Positions 44,115-55,474 of a stretch of DNA of 64,000 nucleotides are shown one piece after another. Source of the DNA: Bidens hawaiensis (lineage: Eukaryota; Streptophyta; Magnoliopsida; Asterales; Asteraceae). Below the pieces are notes generated by a model that did no database searches, was not told the origin of the DNA, and was given only the letters and a program-made list of their open reading frames with translations. The translations under genes were made by a program, and so were the position numbers. The stretch lies in contig JAIQDT010000168.1 of assembly GCA_021521415.1 (NCBI GenBank), positions 2,302,501 to 2,366,500 of the forward strand, written 5' to 3'. Within the stretch, counting starts at the first letter, position 1; each line of letters starts with the position of its first letter.

Positions 44115-47100
44115 TTATTCTAACAATACTAAGGGGTAGATAATATCGATGAGATTGATATTCAAACAGGCCTTCTTAGAGTGTCTTGATTTGACCCCAT
44201 AAGCGGGACCACCACCCAATAGCATGTTGCCGCATAGAGAAGCTCCTAATTGTTTTAGAGCAACTAGAAAGAGATTCTTTAACCAGAAAGAATTCGGTTC
44301 AGATGTAGGATACATATCTAGAAGTTTTCGCAACTAAATCATAGATGATGGAATCATCAAAGATTTGATCTTTTCAAACTCTGTCTGTAACTCACCAGAG
44401 GCCTCGAAAGCAAAGAGAAGATGTGCACAAACGAGATATGTAGCAACAAGGAGAAGGAAAAGGATTGCATAGAGGAACTCCCGAACATTTGTCAGATGTG
44501 TCGATATCAATGGTGACTCATTATTTCGATGAATCATTTCTTCGGACAGAAGAAGATTCCATTGTGGAAGACATAAATTTTTCTGAATAATTCGCCATGA
44601 TATGTCTGATCCATGCATAATATCATGAAAAATGGATACAAATATTTGGCTACTACTTAGTATCGGTGATGTGTTGTAAAACACGCTAATTTTTCGCACT
44701 AATTATCATTGTTTTAGTCGCTTTTATATCTAATATTTAATGTTTCTTAACTTGTTTTAGCATGATCTTACATAATTATATATTTTGTAGGTTGCGTTTT
44801 AAAGAAGAACATAACCGAGCTTTCTAGAGACTTGGAGGCCTTTTATGCTAAATTCTTGAAGAACCAAGTTAAAATCCCGGCCTGAGTCCATTTGTGTGAA
44901 GCCTTGCATGCTTATTTATACTATATATAATGTATGAGTGATGGACAAATTAAGACACTTGAGTTTTAAGTAATTTACTACTTAATTAACAAATGGTACA
45001 AGTTACATAACATGTTGAGGAGGGACAAAATAGTCTATTAGACAATATGATGCACGGTTAAACTTTATTTCCTTAAACATAGTTACAATCTTAACCCCTA
45101 AACTCTAATTAGCTTTTGTAAATTTTAGTATTAGTTACAACCTTAGCCCTTTAACTTTTAACTATATATTCTTTTTAATTTCACATTTAACCCAACTTCC
45201 ACCCACGACTTTTAAACGGTTATAACCTTTTCATACGCTATTATTTTTTTAAAAATCTGGCACCATAAAAGCGAGTATTTTATTCTCTTTAATTTGAGTA
45301 TGATATTGCTTTAGTTTTTTTTTGTTTAAAAAAAATAACATTTAAGTAGCGGTGTTTGCGATCTGGTTTCGATGGTTTTTAAATTAAACCATTAGTAACG
45401 GTTTTTGGTTATCGAAAACCAAAATAGAATCGTTAAAAATTGAAACCAAACCATTATCAACATCAACGGTATGTATTCCCGCTGCATCGCGCGGGCACTC
45501 GTCTAGTTATATAATAAACATAGAAGAAAAAAACCCTAAGCAATTTATTTGTCCGATTGGTAGTGTTGAGCAACAAAGAAGAAAAGAAAGAAAAAGATAA
45601 TATAAAACCTAAGGGTTTGTCAAAGTTGGCGGCTGGGTAGAAAAGAAATAAAATCAACTCTAAGCTCCTAATAATCCCGGCCAGCAGCAGCTAAACAAAA
45701 GAAAAAAATATAAAACTCAACCCTTTGTCTTGAGCTCCGATCGGAAGAAAGAGGCAGCATCAAGAGGAAGTTTGGCAGCAGGTTTTGAGTGTTTCTCCAA
45801 TTAGTTTTCACAGCCAAGGCTAGCCCTAAACATCATCTTTCAACTACATACTCTTTGGTTTGTTTTATGTTTCATATTTACTTCGTTTTTGATCATAGAG
45901 TTGATTTATTTTGCAATTGAGATATGAATTAAGTTGTTATTGATTATACTTGATTGTGGATTGAATTTTCTTATGATTTGGAAGAGTATTATGATGGTTA
46001 TAATGATGTTTTTCTATTGTCCAAATAACATGAGTATCTAATATTGTTAGTTCTACCTAGGTTTGATGATAATTGTTCGGATTTAATGAGTTTTATGGAT
46101 TGCTTGATCATAAGACTTGAATTACTATTGTAAAGTTTGGTTTTATATTGAATTAGGTTGTGTTTAGTTGCTGGGATGTTATTAATTATACTCCATAAAC
46201 CTCATGTTTTGATTGGTTGAATTTGTTTTGATTAATTGTTGCTTGTTTGATTCTTTACTTGGTGTTTAGAATTTTTTTGCCATAGATATAACCGTTGGGT
46301 TCTGTTGAGTGTGTTTTGGTATAAATCAGCGGGTAAGCAACTTCTTAGAGACCGAGATATGATAAGAAGTGAGGTCTTCTCATAGCCTTTGCATGCTAGG
46401 ATTAGGATTGCGCGAGAGCGAGTTCGATTCTTGTCGGGTTTGGGTTTGTGAGCGATTAGTTAGTCTAAATTGTGTTGAACTAAATTGTTCCTCTATCCTT
46501 GGTTGTGTAGTATTCATTTCCATTATGGTTGAGTGTTGGTGAGTCCGAGAGGAGAGTTGGCATTAGAACACCTTAGTAATCGTTTTCCGGTTTGTTTTTT
46601 TTTAAATCAATTAAGTGTAAGTTAGGGTTTGTTAGTGAGACCGAGAGGTGATCTAGCTAGCTTGAGCGAACCTTAGTTGTGTCATTTTTAGATACCGGTG
46701 TCGTGATATCATTCAATCCATTTGCTCGTTAGACCGTCAATTTGATTCTTACCTAGGTAGACGTTTTCTCCATATTCGTTAAAACCTCGTTCAGTTTCGT
46801 TAAGTGTTTTAGTTAGTTTCTTTAAGTTAAGTTAATTAAGTTAGTTCAAAGTAATTTAGGTCAAGTAGTTTTAATTATTAAAAATCAAATTAAAAATTAT
46901 TATTCTTAGGAAGGTCTTGTCTAGGGTTTAGTAATCATAGGCGTTTTCACGTGTCCTTGTGTTCGATACTCGGACTTCTTAGGTCTATGCTACTTGAGAT
47001 CGATACACTTTCCGGTTGTGTGTGGTGTTATTAGGAATTTCCGTTTTAAAATTAAAGCTTAATTGTGAGTCCTATAGAAAGAAACACTCTTTTGACACAC

Positions 47101-47190
47101 ATCAATCGGCAATAGGTCCGAAAAAGTATCTAAAAATAAAAACTTTAGATATATGTACCCTGTCGAAGTAAGGAACCATGGTGGGTAGGC
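44115..47190 (-). pseudogene. ycf2: Plastid ycf2 fragment, upstream piece, split by a solo LTR
   Basis: Read right to left: 47190-47105 encodes PWFLTSTGY and LDTFSDLLP, then the LTR at 44667-47104 intervenes, then 44666-44115 encodes [81 protein letters not shown] and NINLIDII. Several short gaps and a stop after SSMI are present. The LTR target duplication ATCGG falls inside the ycf2 codons. Organelle-derived and non-functional. Confidence 0.88.
44667..47104 (+). mobile_element. Athila-type solo LTR inserted in ycf2
   Basis: 2438 bp with perfect short inverted ends TGATGTGT / ACACATCA and the duplication ATCGG (44662-44666, 47105-47109). The ACACATCA end matches the end of the Athila 5' LTR at 55155, and the right third is related in inverted orientation to 52077-53260. 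No internal coding region. A hAT-like fragment (about 45347-45475) with GGTGTTTGCG and AACGGTTTTTGG lies within it. Confidence 0.88.
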
Positions 47191-48107
47191 TTCTATCCGA
47201 CTAGTAGGACATGCAGTTCTCCCCTTAGCCTTAGGGCAGGCATGAAATCAATTAACAGATTCTAAAGAAAAGAGGACGACTTAAGACAACAAGAACGGGC
47301 AAAAGAAGTAAGTTACTTGCAAGCTCAGGAATAATGAAATGAAATCGATGAATGTGTCCCAACCAAGCAACGAAGAAGCACTAGTCGATGAGATTGGACC
47401 TATAGAGACTAGGAAACATAGGGAAAGACAGTATTGGGGGTCCCCAAAACAGAGTGAGAACTAGCCCTCTGAGGAGCTCTCTACGCTGTCTAACTCTCTA
47501 TTACCATATGCAGAGGGAAACTAGGTTCAATAGCCGGATAGAGTAAGAAAACATCTAAATAGAAATGAGTACTTGCATGGGTGAAGGAGTAATGAGTTTC
47601 AGTAAAAAATATCCTTAATGCGACTGCGGAAAGGCTGTTCCTGCTACATTTCGCTGGGAAAGAAAGAAGGAATTGAGACTTTTCACATTATCACGGAAAA
47701 AGGGGATTGCCTCTTAGTCAATTTTGACTGGAAAAAGACCCGGAACCCCATACTCTTTCATTCTCTTACTATAGGCCGTGGAGCGTAGATTCATCTTTCT
47801 TTTTAAAAATGGAAAAAGAGATATAAGTCACGCATTCGAGCAAGAGCCTTTGCCTGTATTCGCTATGTAAATAGAGGGTCGGAGGAAGAAGTGCCAGAAC
47901 CCTAACAAAAGAATTGAATAGAATAGAAATGAATAGAATGATTCCTCTCCCTTGGTTTCCTTCACTGCCCGTGAATCCCTTCTCTTTTTCTATTCCAGTA
48001 GTCTTATGCGGTCTGGTCTGTCCATTAGCTGCTTAACCCATAGTAATTTTGATGTCAACATAGTTTCTTTCTTATCTGCTAGCGCTTTAATATGAATTCA
48101 ACCGTAT
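47191..48107. other. Probable mitochondrial-type intergenic DNA
   Basis: Moderately GC-rich, with short frames only; its texture (many AAAGAAAG, GAAGAAG and CCCTCTCC phrases) is that of plant mitochondrial spacer, a judgement without a database. It joins ycf2 on the left and ndhH on the right. A 22-base phrase near 48005-48027 is the reverse complement of one at about 44053-44074 (core GGACAGACCAGACCGCATAA). Confidence 0.45.
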
Positions 48108-48957
48108 GAATTCCTTCAAGGGCCTGTTGAATAATTTTGATGGATTCTGCCATTTCATTGATTCGTACTAAATAACGAGCTAATGAATCCTCCCCCTTTT
48201 TTTTGCCATTGGACTTCCCAATCAAATTCATCATAACACTCATAATGATCAACTTTACGAAGATCCCATTTAATTCCGGAAGCTTGTAGCATTTGTCCCG
48301 ACAAACCCCAATTGATTGCTTCTTCTCCACCAATAATGCCCACTCCTTCAACCCGTTCTAAAAGAATGGGATTTCGTGTAATAAGCTTTTGATATTCAGC
48401 AATTCATGTTAAAAAATAATCGCAAAAATCCAAACATTTATTTATCCAGCCATGAGGTAAATCAGCAACGACTCCACCAATACGAAAAAAATTGCGCATC
48501 ATTCGCATACCGGTAGCAGCTTCGAATAAGTTATATATCAATTCTCTTTCGTGAAAAATATAGAAGAAAGGAGTATGTGCTCCAATATCTGCCATAAAAG
48601 GGCCAGTCCATAACAAATGCGAAGCCATACAACTTAACTCCAACATAATGACTTTGATATAACTGGCCCTTTTAGGGACATTAAAATTGCCTAATTTCTC
48701 TGGCGCATTTACAGTAATTGGTTATGTGAACATAGTAGCTAAATAATGCCAACGTGTTACATAAGGCAAATGTTGTATAAATGTTCGATTTTCCGCAATC
48801 TTTTGATACCTCTGTGTAAATAACCCAATATTGGTTCACAGTCAATAACATCTTCACCATCTAAAGTAACAATGTATCGAAGAACACCATGCATTGATGG
48901 GTGATGAGGTCCCATATTTACTATCATGAGGTATTTTCTTGTAGATGGTACAGTCAT
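48108..48957 (-). pseudogene. ndhH: Plastid ndhH fragment
   Basis: Starts at the Met at 48957 ([20 protein letters not shown], then [19 protein letters not shown] and GYLHRG), then after a frameshift [20 protein letters not shown] sequence, [50 protein letters not shown] and [13 protein letters not shown], where homology stops. NdhH is a subunit of the plastid NDH complex. Frameshifts and an in-frame stop after CDYFLT show it is not functional. Confidence 0.92.
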
Positions 48958-49015
48958 AGGTTTTTCGTGATTCATTCTTCCATGATTTGCTGAAAGCAAA
49001 AAGAAGGTCTTCAAA

Positions 49016-49205
49016 TTAACAAGTTTTTCTCTCTCGAATATCCAACCGCCCTATTAATTCTTTATAACGTGCACTATTTTGTTTTGACAAATAAGCCAGC
49101 AACCGTTGACGTTTTCCCAAAATTTTTCGCATACCTCTTTGAGATAAATAGTCCTTTTTGTGCAATTCCAAATGTGAAGTAAGTCTATATCTTATTGGTG
49201 AAACT
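49016..49205 (-). pseudogene. rps15: Plastid rps15 fragment
   Basis: [38 protein letters not shown] and [16 protein letters not shown], ending in a stop at 49016. It lies about 60 bp upstream of ndhH on the same strand, the gene order of the plastid small single-copy region. The N-terminus is missing or frameshifted near 49205. Confidence 0.92.
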
Positions 49206-50389
49206 TACTACTTGAAGTTTAATAGATTCTCTGTTTTCTTTGTTTTCTTCATGTTCTTTCAAAAGAATTGAAATAAATTAATTTTTTACCATAAAAATAT
49301 TTGTTACTCCCCTTTTTGCAGATACTGATTTTATTGATCAGTAATAATAATGTCATAAATTTTAATCTAGTATACACAACAATCATAATTTCTTTATATT
49401 CACTTTATCAATTAACATTAACCTATTTTTGAGTTCATTTTCCCAGTGATACAAAAAGATGATACCAAAGAGTTTATCTTTTTTATTTATTTTTAGCTTT
49501 AACTGATACGCCATTTTCTGATTATTTATCCTAAACTAGGATGTAGGACCGTACATGTGTGCATCGGGTTACTTGCATATAATATGGATATTTACAGATC
49601 ACGGACAACAGAAAAAATGAAAAAAATATGATTGATAGAACAACATAATATAAAGGAAACTCAAAATTTTCAATTATGGATACATATATATCCTTAACAT
49701 ACTAAAGCGGCTCTCATTATAGGTGTCAGACCAATAGAGTTTCATACAAGCTAAATCCTCTAATCGATAATTAGGCCAAAAAAAAGAACTTTAATTTAAT
49801 TAATTTATTTTTTTATATCAAAATTTTCACTTTCATCCCAAAATTGACTCCAGTTTTTTATCTTGTTTTCCTTGCAAAATAATTGATTTCTATGCACATT
49901 ATTTTGATTCTTTAAACTGAAAGAAATTAGAATTCTCAATTCTCTACGACGTCTAGTGAAAGTTCATGATCCTGATCATGCAATGCATCATGCACGTGAG
50001 AACGTAATGATTACGATCGATACAATTATATTTGCTATACTAAATGATATTGCGGAATGATATCATAAAGAATTCACAACACATTCACTTATAATCTCTG
50101 ATATATATTGATATAACAAACTTGAGTACAAATCAGAACTGTTACAACTGTTTTTAAAATAATTAACATGAAGGCCCTATATATACTGCTACAGTACTTA
50201 CGTATAAGCTTGATCAACGTATATGACTTATACGACCGTTTAAGTCTTATATGGATGATTGTGACTTATACGCTGTAAGCAGTTTACAAAAATGATAGTT
50301 TTAGCCCTTTAAAAAACAAACTATCACATAATAAGCCCATAAGACCTAGAATTATACATTAATGCTCTAACAAACTCCCCTTGGATATT
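49206..50389. other. No gene seen
   Basis: AT-rich. The part near 49206-49320 could still be plastid DNA upstream of rps15. Around 50150-50300 are several TATACG/CGTATA phrases. No conserved frame or element ends. Confidence 0.4.
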
Positions 50390-50397
50390 GCTAGGAC

Positions 50398-50866
50398 TTC
50401 AATCCATACCAAAAACTCTTTTTCGATACTCTTTCCTTGTAACTTCTTCAAAAGACGGCTTAGTAGATCTTTGTTGAGATGTAGGTCTAGACACACCCAT
50501 ATCTTTATATTGAAATCTATTCCATGACGCTTCAATTATTCGATCTTTACATTTAGCTTCCAATTCAGCTTCAAGTCTTTTTTTCTCTTCATCAATAGCC
50601 CTCCAATTAGTTTCCCATGCACAACCGGAATGTATTTTCTTTTCAAATCATAGGTCTACAACTTTTTGAAACTGGCTAGCTTTAGTCATTACTTTCTCGT
50701 CATTACATTGTGTCTTGTTCACATGCAATATCTTAATATTTTTCAACGAACAGTTTACTAGCCACATTGGATCATACACCCGAATAACATCATACTTTTC
50801 TTTTCCATGATCAAAGTATATACTCGCTTCTCCAGTCAACGCCAAATAAGACCAACAAAGAAAATA
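50398..50866 (-). pseudogene. Unrecognised coding remnant split by a foldback element
   Basis: One minus-strand frame runs from the MULE junction to a stop near 50398, interrupted by a single TGA at about 50648. It includes YLALTGEASIYFDHGKEKYD, VIRVYDPMWLVNCSL, a charged helix-like part (DEEKKRLEAELEAKCKDRI) and RPTSQQRSTKPSFEEVTRKE. The frame continues to the right of the MULE (51991-52076) for a few codons. I do not recognise the family. The single stop and a coherent frame over 150 codons suggest real past coding use. Confidence 0.4.
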
Positions 50867-51981
50867 GACATAATTACAAATTTTGTCCTTCAAACAAAGC
50901 CAGTTTATGGATCGTGTCCTTTTTTTAGTTTGTTTACAGGCGGTGTCCTTTAAACAATTTTTTCCTACATGATATGTCCTTTACGCTAACTGGGTTAGAA
51001 AAACTCAGTTAAATATTGTCACATGCGTTGCATGTGAGGGCTGTTTGGTCTTTTATCTTTTCTCTCTCTCACCTTCTTCTCTTTTCTCTCCCTGTACTCT
51101 ATTCCTTTATTCCCTCTCTCTTTTTCTCTCTACTACCATAACACTCCACCACCACCACCACCACCACCGGACCACCATCAACACTGCCGACCAGCATCGT
51201 CCCCTCCATCATTGTCACCATTGTCCTCGACTCCGCAACAACAACCACCACCGACCACATCATTTTCTTTTTTCCCCAAATCTAAGATTGGAGTTCAACT
51301 TGGGTTTTGGATGGAGACCAATCGATGTCTCTTATCAGGGACGATTATGTATCCCAACTGATTCTTGATTGTAGAACGATTCAGGATGGCTACCTATTAA
51401 TTAGGGTCGCAGAGGATTTATAACAGTCTCGTCTTCTTCCTCGCCGGAGAACACGACTAGATATGGTACCGGATTCACAAACTTGTCTGATTTTGTGGTA
51501 AAAGACAATTGACGATGTCGGTGCTGCAATGGTGATGGTGTAGTGGCGATGGTCCGTTTGGTGAGCATGGTGGTGGTGGTGGTCCCTTTGTGAGCACGAT
51601 GATGGTGGTCGTTGTGTGAAGGTCAGTTGAATGAAAATGAAAGTTGGATGGGATGATGGAGCCAGAGAGGGTCGGTGGTGTTGATGGTGGTCCGGTGGTG
51701 GAGTGTGATGGCGGCAGAGAGAAAAAGAGAAAGGGAATAAAGGAATAGAGTACAGAGAGAGAAAAGAGAAGAAAGTGAGAGCGAGAAAAGATAAAAGACC
51801 AAACAGCCCTCACATGCGACGCATGTGATGATATTTAACTGAGTTTTTCTAACCCAGTTAGCGTAAAGGACATAACGTGTAGGAAAATATTATTTAAAGG
51901 ACACCGCCTGTAAACAAACTAAAAAATTGGACACGATCCTTAAACTGGCTTTGTTTAAAGGACAAAATTTGTAATTCTGTC
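50867..51981. mobile_element. Foldback Mutator-like element with long TIRs
   Basis: 1115 bp flanked by the exact 9-bp duplication AAGAAAATA (50858-50866, 51982-51990). The arms begin GACATAATTACAAATTTTGT and GACAGAATTACAAATTTTGT (inverted) and extend about 320 bp each (50867-51190 and about 51655-51981) with roughly 90% identity. The arms contain (CCA)n and CT-rich tracts that create false His/Pro/Ser-rich frames. The middle of about 460 bp has no transposase. Confidence 0.87.
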
Positions 51982-52076
51982 AAGAAAATAAAGATAACAT
52001 ATTTGTTCCATTGGGTACAATAGAATTGTGTATAGCGAGTCTGGTCTTGAATACCTCAAAGTTCTTATCAATTCAC

Positions 52077-53364
52077 TGATGTGTGTCTAAAGGTTGTTTA
52101 TTCCTACGGAGCTCACAACTAAGCTTTAAATTTGTAAAACAAAACTCATAATGAATTCACACACAACCGGCAAGTGTACCGATCAAAAATAGTATAGACC
52201 TAAGAAGTCCGAGTATCGAACACAAGGACACGTGAAAACGCCTATGATCACTAAACCCTAGACAAGACCTTCCTAAGAATAAATTTTTTTTAAATGATTT
52301 TTAATAATTAACTACTTGACCTAACTTACTTTAACTAAATTGATTAACTTAACTTAACTAAACACTTAATGAAACTTAGAGACTTAACTACAAATGAAGA
52401 AAATGTCTACCTAGGTAAGAATCCTATTGAAGGTCTAATAAGTTAATGGAATGAATAATCTCACGACACCGGTATATAAAGATGACCCAACTAAGGTTCA
52501 CTCAAGAAAGCTAGATCACCTCTCGGTCTCACTAACAAACCCTAACTTACACTTAGTTGATTTTAAGAACATACCGGAATACGAATTGCTACAGGTGTTC
52601 TAATGTCGACTCTCCTCTCGGTCTCACCGACACATGACCCTAATGGAAACGAATACTACGCAACCAAGGATTGAGGAACAATTTAGTTTAACTTAAACTA
52701 GATCAACTAATCGCTCACAAGCCCAAACCCGACAAGAACCGAACCCGCTCTCACGCGATCCTAATCCTAACAAGCAAAATCTATGAGACGAGTTTACTTC
52801 CTATCACCTCTCGGTCTCTAAAAAGGTGTTCACCCGCTGAATCTAATAAATTAATATACCTACTTAAACCCTACGGTTGATCACCCCGCAAACAATCTCT
52901 AAACACAAAGTAAGGAGTTCATACAAGCTAAAATCAATCAAAACCGATTCAATCAATCAAAGCAAGAGGTATATGAGTATAATTAATAAAAACACAGCCA
53001 CTAAACACAACCTAATTCAATGTTAAACCAAAATTTTCATTAACAAATCAAGTCATGATGATCAACAATCCATATTACTCACTAAAACCTAACAATAATT
53101 ATCTAACCTAGGTAGAACTAACAAGTTTAACCTAACATATTATTTGGACAACAGCATATACTTAATTTAAACATCATAAAACTCAACATAAACATAATTA
53201 AACTCATTCAAGAATCAATATCAATCAAGCACAAGTCAATCTTCAATTCAATTGAAAAAGAAATCAAGTTTAAAGATCAAAATAAACAAGTATGAATCTT
53301 GAACAAGAACACAAAGTTTATGGATGTAATACTTAATGTTATGGCTGAGTTTCTTGATGTATAT
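52077..53364 (-). repeat. Athila-type LTR fragment, minus strand
   Basis: Begins TGATGTGTGTC, the complement of an Athila LTR end, and matches the right part of the solo LTR at 44667-47104 in inverted orientation (about 46240-47104 is the clearest). The match fades near 53260-53364, where the plus-strand Athila element begins. Its other end is not in the window, so it may be an LTR cut by the Athila insertion. Confidence 0.65.
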
Positions 53365-55155
53365 TGATGTACATAAAAATATACATCTTTCCGGCATCAA
53401 ATAATCTCTAAAAACTGCAATTTTTATCAAATAACATAGCATAAAAGACTACTTATCATAATAAAATGTAATTTCAGGTGAAACCAAGCCCCAAACGAAG
53501 AAACAAACGAAAAGACGAAGAAAAACAGAAGAAAACACAAGAAAAACAAAGAAACACGCCCCCATGCCTCAAGAAACACGCCCCCATGCCTCAAGAAACA
53601 CGTCCCCATGCTTCTGAACACCAGAAAAGACAAAAAGTATTAGCACATGCCAATAAAAAGACACGGGGCCGTTCCTCTCAACCACGGGGCCGTGGTCACC
53701 TTTCAGAAAAGACAAAAAGAATTAGCACATGTCATAAAAAGACACGGGCCGTGCCTCAGAAAGCACGGGGTCGTGGTGAGTCATCATGTACGATCTGACA
53801 ACATGCAACTAGGACACGTAGACACGAGGCCGTGCTTAATAAAGCACGGGGCCGTTCTTTTCTCTCCAGACAGCCTATAAATAGTGGCTCTTGTGCCATT
53901 TGAAGAGTGTGCCTTGAAAAGAATTCTATCCGGTTCTCTCTTATAAAAACACACACTAACACTCACATAGAAGATTTAGTGAAGAGTTTGAAGGCTTGGA
54001 GGTCATCACCATCAACCATCATCATCATCCATCATCACCATCATTAAGAAGGAAGATTCATCTACATTTGGTTGGATCATTCCAAGTTTAATCATGTATT
54101 TGTTATCATCATTCATCTTAATGTTTATCATCATGCTCATTATGAGCTAAACTCCTTCTACCATCTAAAATCTATGAAGAAGCTTTGTTTTACTTGATAA
54201 TTATATAAAACATGTGGTGTAGTCTAGTAAAGTACATGGTTATATTACAATTATATTTTGATGAGAATGTTTGACCATCTTAAATCACTAATTCAAAGTT
54301 GGTGGTTGTCAATTCTATTGACAATCGTTCATGATCGATTCATGTTCTTGAAAGATAGAAATACTTTGATACATTATTGAAACATGGATCCTTATATTGT
54401 CCTTAGAAATGATGTATTTCTCTAAGTCTTGGTAATCCAAAAATGGCTTTGCCTAGGATATCATGCTAGTTAAAGAAATCATATGTTAATGGAATGTGTA
54501 ATTATAACCTACATAAATCAACCAAGGGGAGGTTGTGTGATGAACTAAAACCACCCGAAGTTGTTAGAAATGGTATTGGAGAAATCGAAGTACATCCTAA
54601 TCTTTCTACTTTACAAAACTACTTGCCAACTTAAATTGACATCATTGAGATGGCAAGACATTAGGAAAGGGTGGACTTTAAAATGCGCATGTTATCTCCT
54701 TAGTACCAAAGATGCTCACTTAAGGTTTAAGGAGCTATCTATCATATATTGTTACCGCAAGTTTACCACATATTTAAATATTAATTATCAATGCTAAAAT
54801 GTTGTGGATTCTTGATTTTAGATGGTAACATTCGCATAATTGAACAACTCGTTTAGAATCTCTTGCCTTGGTCACCTATATATTATATATAAGTATTTAT
54901 ATTTTATAAAAAGTTCGAAAATTAACCCCAAAATGATTAAAACCTCTGATTAAAGTAAAACAACGATTTATTATTAGAAACATTTGTGTCCACGGATCGA
55001 TACTTGTTTCTTATTAATACTATTTTACATATACGATATGTACACTTGCCTATTTTGTGTGTGTTTAGTCTTTGTAGAAATCAATTTTATACGATCTTGT
55101 GCAAAAGCAAATCATCCATCTCTTTCATATTTAACCTCACGCACAGCACACATCA
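53365..55155 (+). repeat. 5' LTR of the Athila element
   Basis: The end ACACATCA at 55148-55155, six bases before the PBS, is firm. The start is taken as TGATGTACATAAAA at 53365 by analogy with TGATGTGT of the solo LTR; a TGATGT at 53355 is an alternative. Between 53570 and 53870 it carries repeated CACGGGGCCGTG-type motifs (also CACGCCCCCATGCC), followed by a TATA box. Confidence 0.65.
53876..53883 (+). promoter_or_regulatory. TATA box of the Athila LTR
   Basis: TATAAATA in the context CAGCCTATAAATAGTGGCTC, about 20 bp downstream of the last CACGGGGCCGTT motif and the only good TATA in this part of the LTR. It would place transcription start near 53910. Confidence 0.6.
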
Positions 55156-55161
55156 AGTTTT

Positions 55162-55179
55162 TGGCGCCGTTGCCGGGGA
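55162..55179 (+). other. Primer binding site, tRNA-Asp type
   Basis: TGGCGCCGTTGCCGGGGA, the PBS reported for Athila-group elements (complementary to tRNA-Asp), six bases after the LTR end. Confidence 0.88.
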
Positions 55180-55474
55180 CACGGTACGTTTCTAAGAACG
55201 ATCCTAGTTTTAATTTAATCATTGTCTATAATTGTATTAATTTTTCTTAATTCTTATTTTAATTAATATTTTTTATTAACTATTAAACTATATAATTTTA
55301 CGGCTAGCCTAATTTTTACCTTTATTTACCTAACCTTTACTTTAGCTTAATTAATTTAGACCTTAGTTTAGTTTAAAATAGCTTAGCCCAACTCGTAGTT
55401 TAACTTAGACTAACCTTTAGTACTAACTTTAACTAACTTTCACTTTAGAGTTTAATTTTGATTCAGTCCCATGT

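Noticed and set aside
43190..49205. Functional plastid-type genes or contamination by organelle reads
   Set aside because: All genes are partial with frameshifts, are in non-plastid order, and are interrupted by a nuclear-type LTR with a clean duplication.
51045..51813. His/Thr/Pro-rich ORFs on both strands
   Set aside because: They lie in the (CCA)n and CT-rich inverted arms of the foldback element and mirror each other.
53478..53966. Overlapping basic and Cys-rich ORFs around 53.5-53.9 kb
   Set aside because: They arise from the CACGGGGCCGTG motif cluster in the Athila LTR; no conserved domain.
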